Shown here: positions 43,277 through 52,603 of the stretch, piece by piece
Layout: each line of letters starts with the position of its first letter
How positions within the stretch are numbered: position 1 is the stretch's first letter
Notes under the pieces: model-generated
What the model was told of the DNA's origin: nothing
What the model saw: the letters and a program-made list of their open reading frames with translations, nothing else
The model's database searches: none
Program-made: the position numbers and the translations under genes
NCBI GenBank assembly: GCA_964511015.1
Contig: CAZEDX010000004.1
Coordinates: 1-64,000, forward strand
DNA: 64,000 nucleotides
DNA from: FEN-1099 sp964511015
GTDB lineage: Bacteria > Lernaellota > Lernaellaia > Lernaellales > Lernaellaceae
Direction: 5' to 3'

Positions 43277-45795
43277 TTGCCGCGCAGCATCTGCGCAATC
43301 GACAGCACGTTGGCCAACACGCCCGCGGCAGTGACGTCGCCGCCGGCGCCCGCGCCCTGCACGATCAGCGGATACGCCTGATAACGTTCGGTGGTAAAGG
43401 CCACAAACGCCTCGGAGCCGCGCAGGCGCGAGGCCGGATGCGCCATATCGATGCCGACCGGCCGCACGCGCACCAGCGGCTCCCCTCGCCCGGCGGCCGC
43501 CGGATCGATGACCGCCAGATACCGCAGCAACTTACCGTCCTTCTTCAGCGCGTCGATCTTCGCCGCCATCGCTGGGTTGTAGGCTTCGAGCGCGGCGAAG
43601 AAATGCGCCAGATCGTCATGCCGCAGCAACTCGACCGGCACCAACGGCTCGACCTGCACCTCGCCGATATCGATCTGGTAACCAAGCTCCCGCACTAGAA
43701 TCAGCGCTTTGCGGGCGACATCAATGCCCGACAAATCGTCGCGCGGATGCGGCTCGGTGTAGCCTAGTTCCTTCGCCGTGCGCACGGCCTGTGCCAGCGG
43801 CACGCCGCTCATCAGCTCGTTGCACAGGTAGCCCAACGTGCCGGAAAACGCACCTTCCACCAACATCACGCGGTCGCCGGTGTCGACCAGGCCCTGCAGC
43901 GTGCTGATCACCGGCAGGCTCGCGCCGACCGTTGTCTCATACAGATACGAACGATGATGCGCACGCGCCGCAGCCATCAGTTCCTGCCGCCGGGCCCAAG
44001 GCACGGTGAGCGGCTTCTTGTTCGCCGCGACGACATGAATCCCGCGTTCGAACGCCTCACGGTACAGGCGTTCGTTGCCCTCTTCCGCCGTGCAATCGAC
44101 CAACACCGGCACCGGCAACCGCCGCAGCTCTTCCAACAGCGGCACGATGTCGGGCGGCCCGTCGCCGGCCGGCGCCTGCGCCAGCATCGTCGGCCACTGC
44201 TCGAGGTCGATGCCCTGCGGCACGAACAGCACGCGACGGCTGTCGGCCAAGCCGACCAGCTTGGGCAGGATGTTGTGATCGGCCAGCAGCCGGGACTGCT
44301 GCGAACGGATCTGCTTGATCAGACAGCCGCCGACTGTGCCCTTGCCGAGCAGGAAGATACTGACCGGTTGATGCGCCAGATTGAACGCCGCGTGCACCGT
44401 GCGCAGCGCGATGCGCGTGTCTGCCGCGTCGATGACGCATGAGATGGATCGTTCGCCGATGCCTTGCGCCGCCGCGCGCACCATGATGCCGACCCGGCCG
44501 ATCGCGTGCAGAAAACGCCCGGAAACATTGACCGTGCGGCCCATCGCCTCGGCCAGCAGCGTGACCAGCGTCACCGGGGCGTGGCTGCGCAGCGACACGG
44601 CCTGTCGCCGCGCCAGTTCGTCGGCCAGTTCGGTCCGCACCGTCGCCTCGGCCGACGCCTGCTGCGCCCGCGGCACAACCACGGCGATCGCGCGGCCGCG
44701 CGGCGTTTGCACCGCCATCCAGACCGTGATCCCCGCCTGGTCCAACGCGCCGAGCACGCGTTCGCCGACGGTGGCCTCTTCAGCCATCTGCTTGTATTCG
44801 ATTTCGATCAGCGCCAGGTCGTCAAGGCTGGTGACGCAGGTCGGCCGCTTTTCGTCGCGCGAACCTTCGGCGGTGACCAGCGTGCCCGGATCCTCGGGCC
44901 GCGTCGTATTCTTGATGCGCAGCGGAATGCCGGCTTCGATCAACGGAATCATCGTGCGCGGGTGGAACATCGGCCACCCGAGGTTAGCCAGTTCGAGCGC
45001 TTCTTCGTGGCTCAGCCGCGGCACCGGATAGACATCGTCGACCACCGTCGGGTCGGCGGTCATGACGCCGGAGACGTCGGTCCAGATCACCACCTCGCCG
45101 GCGCCGAGCATTTGCGCAAGCAGTGCCGCCGTATAGTCCGACCCATTGCGGCCCAGCGTCGTCGTGCGGCCGTCGGCGGTGCGGCCGATGAAGCCGGTGT
45201 GCACGCAGACCCGGCCCGTCCAGTCGCCCCGCAGCTCCGTCAGCTTCGCGCGCGTACGTTCGAGGTCGACCTTGGCACGACCGAAGGTGTCGTCGGTGGC
45301 GAGCCAGTCGCGCGCGTCCACGTACACCGCCGCCTGGCCGCCGGCCTGCAGCAGCAGGCAAATCAGCGATGCGCTCAGCCGCTCGCCGAAACTCATCACC
45401 AGGTCTTTGGTCTGCGGCGTGCTCTCGCGCACGATGCTCACGCCGCGCAGCAACTGGCGCAACGGCGCCAGCACCTGCCGCGTGTGCTCCGTGAGGTCGA
45501 CCTTGCCGCCCGCGGCTCGCGAACGTTTCTTGATCGCCGCCAGCACGCGGTTGCCGACCGCGATCGAAGTCTCCTCGATGCGATCGACGATGGTTTCCGC
45601 CGCCCCCATGTCGCCGCCCGCGGCAATGCCGACCGCTTCGATCAGGTGGTCGGTGGTGTGGCCCATGGCAGAGACGACGACGGCCAGCGGCCCGCGCCCA
45701 CGTTGTTGCTCGATCAGCTCCAACACCTGCCGCAGATTCTCTGCGTTGCCGAGCGAGGTGCCGCCGAATTTCATCACCTGGTAGGTCTCGTTCAC
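43273..45795 (-). CDS. thrA: Bifunctional aspartokinase / homoserine dehydrogenase
   Basis: An 840-residue fused enzyme for the aspartate pathway. The aspartokinase half starts near residue 8 with VMKFGGTSLGNAENL and has GRNGSDYTAALLAQML and LANLGWPMFHPRTMIPL; two ACT regulatory domains follow at about 320-460 (YKQMAEEATVGERVL). The homoserine dehydrogenase half starts near residue 475 with FLLGKGTVGG and carries VDCTAEEGNERLYREAF, ANKKPLTVPW, and YTEPHPRDDLSGIDVARKALIL. The GTG at 45795 overlaps the metX stop by four bases (GTGA); the frame open further upstream is antisense-like shadow of metX. The ACT domains suggest threonine or methionine feedback. metL is an equally good name. Confidence 0.9.
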   Translation of the reverse strand: MNETYQVMKFGGTSLGNAENLRQVLELIEQQRGRGPLAVVVSAMGHTTDHLIEAVGIAAGGDMGAAETIVDRIEETSIAVGNRVLAAIKKRSRAAGGKVDLTEHTRQVLAPLRQLLRGVSIVRESTPQTKDLVMSFGERLSASLICLLLQAGGQAAVYVDARDWLATDDTFGRAKVDLERTRAKLTELRGDWTGRVCVHTGFIGRTADGRTTTLGRNGSDYTAALLAQMLGAGEVVIWTDVSGVMTADPTVVDDVYPVPRLSHEEALELANLGWPMFHPRTMIPLIEAGIPLRIKNTTRPEDPGTLVTAEGSRDEKRPTCVTSLDDLALIEIEYKQMAEEATVGERVLGALDQAGITVWMAVQTPRGRAIAVVVPRAQQASAEATVRTELADELARRQAVSLRSHAPVTLVTLLAEAMGRTVNVSGRFLHAIGRVGIMVRAAAQGIGERSISCVIDAADTRIALRTVHAAFNLAHQPVSIFLLGKGTVGGCLIKQIRSQQSRLLADHNILPKLVGLADSRRVLFVPQGIDLEQWPTMLAQAPAGDGPPDIVPLLEELRRLPVPVLVDCTAEEGNERLYREAFERGIHVVAANKKPLTVPWARRQELMAAARAHHRSYLYETTVGASLPVISTLQGLVDTGDRVMLVEGAFSGTLGYLCNELMSGVPLAQAVRTAKELGYTEPHPRDDLSGIDVARKALILVRELGYQIDIGEVQVEPLVPVELLRHDDLAHFFAALEAYNPAMAAKIDALKKDGKLLRYLAVIDPAAAGRGEPLVRVRPVGIDMAHPASRLRGSEAFVAFTTERYQAYPLIVQGAGAGGDVTAAGVLANVLSIAQMLRGN

Positions 45796-47102
45796 CGGCT
45801 GTTCTCCGGCGCCGCCGGCAAAGCCAACGCCTGCTGCAGCAGCGCATCCATCTGGTCGGTTTCGATCAAGAACCCGTCGTGTCCGAACGGGGTGTCCAGT
45901 TCGGCATAACGAGCATCCAGCCCCCGCGCCCGCAGCCGTTCGGCCAGCGCGTGTATCGCCGCCGGATAGAAGAGCTGATCGGAGCGGATGCCCATGCACA
46001 GTGTCGCGGCGCGCAGCCGACTTTCGCCCCACGATTCGCCGCCGGCCGGCGGACCAAACGGCGCGCGCGCCAGGTCGTGGTGGTCCATCGCCCCGAGCAG
46101 CGCCAGGTAAGACCGGCTGTCGAAACGGCCGAGCAGCTTTTCGCCCTGGTGCTCGAGATAGGTTTCCATGCGGTAGTGCGCGCGCGAAGACCACGCGGCC
46201 TCCTCGCCGATCTGCCGCCGCCCTTGTTGCCGCTCCATGCCCTCTTCCGCGCGATAGGTCATCATGCCGATCTGCCGCGCGAGAGACAGGCCGCGATTCG
46301 GTGACGACGGAAAATCCGGATCGAGCAGCAGCGCCTGCCGCTGTACGTGGTTCCAACCGATCGCCCACGGCGACGACTGTTCGGCGGCGCCGATCGGCGC
46401 CAGGCGCGCAAAGCGTTCCGGCGCCAACGCGCCCAGGCACAGCACGATCATCGCGCCCAGCGAGCCGCCGGTGGCCAGGTCGACGCGCGCCAGGCCCAGC
46501 GCATCGAGCGCCTGAATGATGCTGCGCGCCTGATCCCACGTGGTGACGGTCGCCGGCAGGTGCTCTTCGGGAAGCGCGAAATCGCCCTTCGGCGCAACGG
46601 CGGCCGGGCCGAAACGGCGGTCGTCGACGCGCCGCGGAAAGCCCTCGTCGGCGGGGCCGGAGGTGCCGTAGCACGAACCGAGCAGGTTGAAGCACAAGAT
46701 GCGCGCGCGTTGCGGGTCGAGCGCGCGGCCGGGGCCGATGACGCGCTCCCACCAGCCGCCCGGGCCGCCGGCGCGCATGTCGCCGGTCAAGGCATGCACC
46801 ACCAAGAGAGTCGGGATCGCGGGGTCGAACGGCGGTCCATCCGCGCCCGACTGCCGCGCCGCACAGCGCTCATGCCGATTGCGCAATTCCGCCGCCGCAC
46901 GCGCGACCGGGCGCCAGGCATCGCGGCGGTATTCCTCGTCGGCCGTCACCGCCGCACGGCGCGCGAGCACCGGCAGATCCGCCGCCGGCCCCCACCACCA
47001 GCCGCGCACCAGGTGCGTCGCGACCAACGCGCCCGCCTCGAGTTCCAGCGCGGGCAGCGCCAGGTCGAACACTTGGGCGGGTGCGGCGGTCGGTCGGTTC
47101 AT
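45792..47102 (-). CDS. metX: Homoserine O-acetyltransferase
   Basis: A 436-residue alpha/beta-hydrolase-fold acyltransferase activating homoserine for methionine synthesis. LVVHALTGDMRAGG near residue 102, NLLGSCYGTSGPA near residue 140, the nucleophile Ser214 in LATGGSLGAMIV, the Asp in GIRSDQLFYP and the His in FGHDGFLIE form the expected triad. TYRAEEGMERQ is also characteristic. GGAG and the ATG at 47102 fit well (GAGGAGAAC). It lies between metY and thrA and overlaps thrA by four bases, so acetyl-homoserine is made next to the enzyme that makes homoserine. A succinyl form cannot be strictly excluded. Confidence 0.92.
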   Translation of the reverse strand: MNRPTAAPAQVFDLALPALELEAGALVATHLVRGWWWGPAADLPVLARRAAVTADEEYRRDAWRPVARAAAELRNRHERCAARQSGADGPPFDPAIPTLLVVHALTGDMRAGGPGGWWERVIGPGRALDPQRARILCFNLLGSCYGTSGPADEGFPRRVDDRRFGPAAVAPKGDFALPEEHLPATVTTWDQARSIIQALDALGLARVDLATGGSLGAMIVLCLGALAPERFARLAPIGAAEQSSPWAIGWNHVQRQALLLDPDFPSSPNRGLSLARQIGMMTYRAEEGMERQQGRRQIGEEAAWSSRAHYRMETYLEHQGEKLLGRFDSRSYLALLGAMDHHDLARAPFGPPAGGESWGESRLRAATLCMGIRSDQLFYPAAIHALAERLRARGLDARYAELDTPFGHDGFLIETDQMDALLQQALALPAAPENSR

Positions 47103-47174
47103 GTTCTCCTCGGCCCAAAGAAAAGCGGAGCACGGATGCACACCCGTACCCCGCTGCCAAAAATTATGACGCGG

Positions 47175-48452
47175 CTAGGCCTTTGACAAGGCCTGATCGA
47201 GATCGGTGACAATATCATCGATGTGTTCCAGCCCGACCGAGAGCCGGATCAGATCGTTGCCCACGCCACTCGCCTCGCGTTCGGCATCGCTGAGTTGGCG
47301 GTGCGTGGTGGACGCCGGGTGGATGATCAGCGAACGCGTGTCGCCGATGTTGGCCAGCAGCGACCAGAGCTTCACGCTGTTGATCAGCCGCCGTCCGGCT
47401 TCCAAACCGCCCCGCACGCCGAAGGCAATCAGGCCGCCGGTGCCGCGCGGCAGATAACGGCGCGCGCGATCGTGCGCGGGGTCGCCCGGCAGACCCGGGT
47501 AGCGCACCCAGGCGACCTTGGCGTGCCCGGCCAGCCAGCGCGCCAGCGCCAGGGCGTTTTCAGAGTGGCGCTGCATGCGCAGGCTCAGCGTCTCCAAGCC
47601 TTGGAGGAAGGTGAAGGCGTTGAACGGCGAGAGCGCCGGGCCGAGGTCGCGCATGCCTTCCAGCCGCGCCCTGGCGATGAACGCCGCCGCGCCGAAGGCC
47701 TCGCTCAGCCGCAGACCGTGGTAGCCGGGGTTGGGCGCGCCGAATTCGGGAAAGCGCCCGCTGTCCCACGCGAAGTTCCCGCCGTCGACGATGACTCCGC
47801 CGATCGACAACCCGTGTCCGCCGATGAATTTGGTCGCGCTGTGCACGACGATGTTCGCGCCGTGCTCGAACGGCCGAAACAGCGCCGGGGTCGCCAGCGT
47901 GTTGTCGACGACAAGCGGCACTTGTGCCTCGGTGGCGATGGCCGCCAGCGCGGCGAAGTCCGGAACATTCAGCCGCGGGTTGCCGATCGTCTCGCAATAC
48001 AGCGCCTTGGTGCGGTCGTTGATGGCCGCGCGCACCTGGGCGAGGTTGTCGATGTCGACGAACCGCGCGGTGATGCCCAGCCGGGGCAAGGTGTGCCGAA
48101 ACAGGTTGTACGTGCCGCCATAAAGGGTGGTCGCGCTGACGAACTCATCGCCGGCCTTCATCAGCGTCAGCACCGTCAGCACTTCCGCCGCATGACCCGA
48201 CGCGGGGGCCAGCGCGCCGACCCCGCCTTCCAACGCCGCCAGACGTTTCTCGAACACCTCGACGGTCGGATTGCTGAGGCGCGAATAGATATGCCCCGCT
48301 TCTTTCAGATCGAACAGAGCGGCCGCATGGTCGGCATCGCGAAAGACATAGCTGGTGGTCTGGTAGATCGGCACCGCGCGCGCGCCGGTGGTCGGCTCCG
48401 GTTCGTAGCCGGCGTGCAGCGCCAGCGTCTCGAATTTCTTTTTCTCGGTCAT
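47175..48452 (-). CDS. metY: O-acetylhomoserine sulfhydrylase (PLP enzyme)
   Basis: A 425-residue Cys/Met-metabolism PLP enzyme. It starts FETLALHAGYEPEPTTGA, with IYQTTSYVFRDADHAAALF near residue 30, YSRLSNPTVEVFEKRLAALEGG near 60, the PLP Lys in VVHSATKFIGGHG near 207 and STTHRQLSDAERE near the C-terminus. These match O-acetylhomoserine sulfhydrylases (MetY) more than cystathionine enzymes, since the chain is 425 residues and contains the MetY-type insert. GGGAG precedes ATG 48452. First gene of the metY-metX-thrA operon; direct sulfhydrylation is the implied route to homocysteine. No SAM riboswitch is evident in the short upstream gap. Confidence 0.92.
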   Translation of the reverse strand: MTEKKKFETLALHAGYEPEPTTGARAVPIYQTTSYVFRDADHAAALFDLKEAGHIYSRLSNPTVEVFEKRLAALEGGVGALAPASGHAAEVLTVLTLMKAGDEFVSATTLYGGTYNLFRHTLPRLGITARFVDIDNLAQVRAAINDRTKALYCETIGNPRLNVPDFAALAAIATEAQVPLVVDNTLATPALFRPFEHGANIVVHSATKFIGGHGLSIGGVIVDGGNFAWDSGRFPEFGAPNPGYHGLRLSEAFGAAAFIARARLEGMRDLGPALSPFNAFTFLQGLETLSLRMQRHSENALALARWLAGHAKVAWVRYPGLPGDPAHDRARRYLPRGTGGLIAFGVRGGLEAGRRLINSVKLWSLLANIGDTRSLIIHPASTTHRQLSDAEREASGVGNDLIRLSVGLEHIDDIVTDLDQALSKA

Positions 48453-48525
48453 CGCCGCTCCCGTGACGCAATTGTTTCTTCGCATCTCACGCCAGCGCCC
48501 GGGAGTCAACCAGCCAGGGCGGCGC

Positions 48526-50733
48526 TCACTCCGGATCGCACGGTCCGGAGCAGTACTGCACGATATTTCCGTTGAGCAGGAATTCCATCACCTGGTCCAT
48601 CGCATTGGGCAGGAAGCACATATCCTGATGCACGCCGTTGTCGTTTTCCGGCGGCACGTTGCTCTCCGGCGGCATGTAGTAGGCCGTTTGATCGACCAGT
48701 TCGTACTGCACCATCACGCTGGCCGTCGTCGGCGAACCGTATTCGTCCAGCCCGAACGCGTCGTAGATCGAGGGCGACATCTGGCCGACACCGATGGCGC
48801 GCGCCAGCATATCGGTGGTCATGTTGGCCACCAGGCAATCGCCGATCGATTCCTGAATCAACACCGCGCGGCCTGCCGGCGCGTCCGGCAGCGGGTCCTT
48901 GAACATCAGGCGCGTCAGGTTGACCGGGTCGGACAGGTCGAATCGCGTCTGGAAGAAGGCGATGGCGAACTGCTCGACCAGCGGGTCGGGATAGAACAGG
49001 TCCATGTAGAACTTGATCGGCACCCAGACGATCGAGCGCGGAATCAGGTTGAGCCACACCGAGCCCGGCACGGCCAGTGCGCCGCGCTGAATGCGGTTGG
49101 AGATCGAAACAAACGACGAGCCCTGAATGCCACCCAGGCTCACGCCGTAGTAGTACACTTTGGTGTCGTCGATCAGGTCCTGGTTGAAGTTGATCCGCGT
49201 GTCGTCTTCCAACTGCCCCAGCGCCAACTCGGTCAACACCACGTTGTTGACCAGCGACTGCTGCAAGCGGTCGGTCACCAGCGAAATGCGATTCAGGTTG
49301 GGCAGGATTTCGTTGATGATCAACTCCAGATCGCCGTCGGTCAGGCCGATCCAGTCGGTCGCCACAACAATCACCCCGGCCTCTTCCGCCATCTGCTGCA
49401 GCGTCGGCCCGGGCCAGCTTTCCAGGTAGTCGCGGCCGTTGCCGAAAATTCCGTGTCCGAAAACCATCAGCGGCAGCGGCTGGCCGGAGGTCACGGCCTT
49501 TTTCGGAATGACCATCGTGAACTCGAACCAGGCATTGTCGTCCTGGCGGATCGGGTGATGGTCGGTGTCGTACACGATTTCGTTTTCCGCCGTTAGGAAG
49601 TTGGGCACCTCGAAGTTGCCCTCAACCAGGCGCGCCACATATTCGTTCGGGTTGTCGACGATTCTGGTGATCTCATAGCCCAAAGTCTTCTGACCGATCT
49701 CCGCCAGCGCGACTTCGCGCATCGACAGCACCGAACCCAGCAGGTAGTCCTTGCTGGCCACCATGAAATCCCACACCAGCAAGAGGCTCTGCCGCTGGTA
49801 GCCGTGGTTTTCCAGGAAAGCGAAGATTTCTTCGTAGTGCGGCCGGATCGCCTCGATGATCGCATTGTCGGTGATCACGCCGTCGCGCAGGGCGGCGAAC
49901 GCCGGCGGCGAGGTGAGCGGGGCGCCGGTGTTGTCGGTCAGATCGTTGGTCATCACCACCAGGTGGCGCTGGCCCATCTCCATCGGCTCGGTTGGCCGGA
50001 TGATCAACAGGTAGCGGTTGGGAAACAGATCTTTGCGGTTCATGTCCATCTCCGACATGAACATCACCCGCTGGCCGGATTCGTAGTTGAACAACGCGAT
50101 CGGCGCATCGGCATAGAACGACTTGTACAGTTCGTACTGCCCGATCAGTTGGGTCGGTTCGATATCCACGCCGAAATGGACCAGGATCGGGCCGGCCGGC
50201 GACACGCCGTCGGCGGTGTTGGTCGGGCCCATGTCGATCGACGGCATGATGCCGGTGGGGATGGTGTCATCCGGGTAGTTCACCCGCACGCCGGTGGGGC
50301 TCGTCGCGTCCTCGATCTGAAACACGGCGCTCGGATACGGCAGGTAGCACTCGTCGCTGGTCATGAAGTAGTTGCAGCCTTCTTCCAGCTCGAGATGAAT
50401 CGGCTCGGTTGTGTCGTCGTCGGCGGTGTCGTCGTCGACCGCGTCGTCGTCCACCGCGTCGTCATCGACGGCGTCATCGTCAACGGCATCGTCGTCGACC
50501 GCGTCGTCGTCGACGGTGTCGTCGTCAACCACATCGTCGTCGGCATCGTCGTCCACGGCGTCGTCGTCACTGTCGTCGTCGGTCACGGCATCGTCATCGG
50601 CCGTATCGTCGTCGAAGGTGTCGTCATCGGCGTCGTCATCGGAAGAATCCGAATCGTTGGCACAACCCAATGCCAGCAAAGCAGCAAGCAGGAGAGACAC
50701 AACTATCCGCAAAAAGAGAGTGATTGGCTGCAT
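48526..50733 (-). CDS. Lipoprotein alpha/beta hydrolase with long Asp-rich spacer
   Basis: A 735-residue lipoprotein. Signal with lipobox ALGC, then about 85 residues of DDD[AVT] repeats, then a catalytic region. A Cys pair (EGCNYFMTSDECYLPYPSAVF) opens the mature domain. Alpha/beta-hydrolase landmarks are MVFGHGIFGNGRDYLESW near residue 435 and the likely nucleophile elbow YYYGVSLGGIQGSS near residue 535; a C-terminal NDNGVHQDM could hold the His. An esterase or lipase-like role on an envelope or external substrate is inferred. The ribosome site is weak (GAAAGAA). It lies upstream of the metY operon but on its own transcript. Confidence 0.75.
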   Translation of the reverse strand: MQPITLFLRIVVSLLLAALLALGCANDSDSSDDDADDDTFDDDTADDDAVTDDDSDDDAVDDDADDDVVDDDTVDDDAVDDDAVDDDAVDDDAVDDDAVDDDTADDDTTEPIHLELEEGCNYFMTSDECYLPYPSAVFQIEDATSPTGVRVNYPDDTIPTGIMPSIDMGPTNTADGVSPAGPILVHFGVDIEPTQLIGQYELYKSFYADAPIALFNYESGQRVMFMSEMDMNRKDLFPNRYLLIIRPTEPMEMGQRHLVVMTNDLTDNTGAPLTSPPAFAALRDGVITDNAIIEAIRPHYEEIFAFLENHGYQRQSLLLVWDFMVASKDYLLGSVLSMREVALAEIGQKTLGYEITRIVDNPNEYVARLVEGNFEVPNFLTAENEIVYDTDHHPIRQDDNAWFEFTMVIPKKAVTSGQPLPLMVFGHGIFGNGRDYLESWPGPTLQQMAEEAGVIVVATDWIGLTDGDLELIINEILPNLNRISLVTDRLQQSLVNNVVLTELALGQLEDDTRINFNQDLIDDTKVYYYGVSLGGIQGSSFVSISNRIQRGALAVPGSVWLNLIPRSIVWVPIKFYMDLFYPDPLVEQFAIAFFQTRFDLSDPVNLTRLMFKDPLPDAPAGRAVLIQESIGDCLVANMTTDMLARAIGVGQMSPSIYDAFGLDEYGSPTTASVMVQYELVDQTAYYMPPESNVPPENDNGVHQDMCFLPNAMDQVMEFLLNGNIVQYCSGPCDPE
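50407..50640 (-). repeat. 15-nt minisatellite-like repeat encoding VDDDA units
   Basis: About 234 bases of repeats built from gtcgtcgtcgaccgc-like units (on the plus strand), encoding [AVT]-DDD-[AVT] units in the lipoprotein. Several consecutive units are near-identical. Such arrays may vary in copy number. Confidence 0.8.
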
Positions 50734-50827
50734 GGTTCTTTCGCCCCGATCAAATCAAACTAGAAACGGTCCCAACACAAAGCGGCGAAAATGTACCACG
50801 ATTCACCCAATCGGACAACACGGCGCG

Positions 50828-52348
50828 TCATTCGGGACAGGCTTCCACCTCGCCGGTTCGGTCGTAAACCCAGGCGCCGGCATCCAGCCCGGCCGCATCC
50901 ACCTGGTGCACATCGTCGTAGACCACCGCCGGCCGCGTGTCGCCGACGCTGGTGGTGAAGTTGACGTCCGCCGCATAGCGCAAGCAGCCGTTCACATGGC
51001 GCGCAAACAGGCCGAAGGCGGGGAATTTGCCGAAGTATGTCGCGTCGGGGTAGTCGGTTTCGCGTTCGGGCGGGACGATGTCCTTCTGCGATTCGTCGCC
51101 GCCTTCCGACGAGACGATCTGCACGTTTTCCAGCGTCACGCCGTCGATGTTGTGGCCGGGAATGCCCATGATGGAAGCGGTCAGCGAAGCATCGTCCACC
51201 TCGATGTTGCGCAACAACACGGCGTCGATTGTGCCAGGCACCGTCAGATCGCCCCGCAGCCGGCGTTGCAGCCGGATGAAGAACGGCGCCTGCACGGCGG
51301 TAACCTGAATGTTCTCCACCGTGATGTCGGCCAGGTTCGCGCCGTCGTCGGAGATCAGGGCGATCGCCGAAATGCAGCGCGTGCCCGGGAACGATTCGAC
51401 CGTGGCTTGCACCACCGAATCGCGGAAGGTGATATCGCGGAAATCGCGCTCGGTCTCGGTGCCGATTTTGAAGCCGTTGGCCCAGCCCGCCAGCACGCAG
51501 TCGTGGATGTCGATGTCATACGATTCGCGGCGCCATTCGTCTTCGCTGTTCTTGAGCACGATGCAGTCGTCGCCGGTTTCGATGTCGCAATGAGCGATTT
51601 CGACATGGCGGCAACCTTCCAGGTCGATCCCGTCGGTATTCGGGTCGACCAGACTGCCGCCGGCCGGGTTGCGGATGGTCACTTGTTCGATCAACACCTC
51701 GTCGCAAGCCAGCAGATGCAAGGTCCATTTGGGCGATTGCGTCAGCCGCACATCGCGCACGGTGACCCGCTGTGCATCGATGATCTTGATCAGGCGCGAC
51801 GGTCGCCACAGGCCGAGCACCGCTTTCCACCACCAGTTCTCGCCGTTGCCGTCGATGGTGCCCGGGCCTTCGATGCCGATGTCGGTCACCGACTCGGCCA
51901 GCACCAGCGCCGGGTGGTCCGGGTCGTAGTCGCCCTTGGCGGTCGAAGCCAGCAGGGTCGCCTGCGCCTGCACCACCAGGGTGATGCCCGAGCGGAGGCG
52001 GATCGTGCCGGAGTAGTACTCGCCCGGCTCCAAGACGACCGCGCCTCCGCCTTGGGCGGCGCAATCGTCGATCGCGTTCTGGATCGCCGCGGTGTCGAGT
52101 GTTGTGCCGTCGCCGGCGGCGCCGTAGTCTTGCACCAGGCATTGGACGGCCGGCACGGTATCGTCGTCGCCGGCGTCGTCGTCAGCCGCGTCATCGTCCG
52201 CCGCGTCATCATCGGCCGCGTCGTCGTCAGCGTCATCGTCCGCCGACGCATCGTCATCGGCGTCGTCGTCCGCGCCGGCACAAGCGACGGCCCAAATCAG
52301 TCCGCCCACCGCCATCAGCAGCAGTATCACACGGTATTTCTTTTCCAT
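50828..52348 (-). CDS. GH28-like (polygalacturonase-fold) lipoprotein with Asp-rich spacer
   Basis: A 506-residue lipoprotein. Signal ending VAC, about 50 residues of DDD[AS] repeats, then a right-handed beta-helix domain. It starts CLVQDYGAAGDGTTLDTAAIQNAID as in GH28 and has NTDGIDLEGC (NTD) near residue 280 and TGDDCIVLKN (DD) near residue 303. The GHG motif of typical polygalacturonases is replaced by AGWANGFKIGTETE and the RIK motif is not obvious. That variant is seen in GH28-like and related families, so the substrate may not be pectin. ATG 52348 (or 52351) follows GGGGAC. It is divergent from the BNR/PKD gene at 52604. Confidence 0.8.
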   Translation of the reverse strand: MEKKYRVILLLMAVGGLIWAVACAGADDDADDDASADDDADDDAADDDAADDDAADDDAGDDDTVPAVQCLVQDYGAAGDGTTLDTAAIQNAIDDCAAQGGGAVVLEPGEYYSGTIRLRSGITLVVQAQATLLASTAKGDYDPDHPALVLAESVTDIGIEGPGTIDGNGENWWWKAVLGLWRPSRLIKIIDAQRVTVRDVRLTQSPKWTLHLLACDEVLIEQVTIRNPAGGSLVDPNTDGIDLEGCRHVEIAHCDIETGDDCIVLKNSEDEWRRESYDIDIHDCVLAGWANGFKIGTETERDFRDITFRDSVVQATVESFPGTRCISAIALISDDGANLADITVENIQVTAVQAPFFIRLQRRLRGDLTVPGTIDAVLLRNIEVDDASLTASIMGIPGHNIDGVTLENVQIVSSEGGDESQKDIVPPERETDYPDATYFGKFPAFGLFARHVNGCLRYAADVNFTTSVGDTRPAVVYDDVHQVDAAGLDAGAWVYDRTGEVEACPE

Positions 52349-52603
52349 CATCGTCCCCACGCTCGGCCCGTTTCCCCTTTCTCCCTACCAGCATCGCCGG
52401 GTCCGGGCAAGAGAGTACAAAGAACTGTGCCAGTTGGCACCTCCCGCGGCACGCCCGCCGGGAGCTCGGCCGAGGGGTGTGCATCTTGCCTCCCCCCCGC
52501 CGGTGCTCTATCATTTCGCCACCTGCAGGCCAGCCGGTGGCAATCGGCTTATTGTTTGGAAGCAGCGTTGTTGCGGCAATTCAGCTACGAAAGGACAGGT
52601 AAG

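Noticed and set aside
45796..46752. N-terminal extension of the aspartokinase/homoserine dehydrogenase frame
   Set aside because: It lies within metX on the same strand in another frame, is very rich in Arg, Ala and Pro, and the aspartokinase motif begins only at 45795.
48453..48525. SAM riboswitch upstream of metY
   Set aside because: The gap is only 73 bases and shows no SAM-I-like core; regulation may be further upstream or by protein.
50411..52603. Upstream extension of the BNR/PKD protein through the Asp-rich repeats
   Set aside because: It is antisense to two lipoprotein genes. A signal peptide with an ATG begins at 52604.
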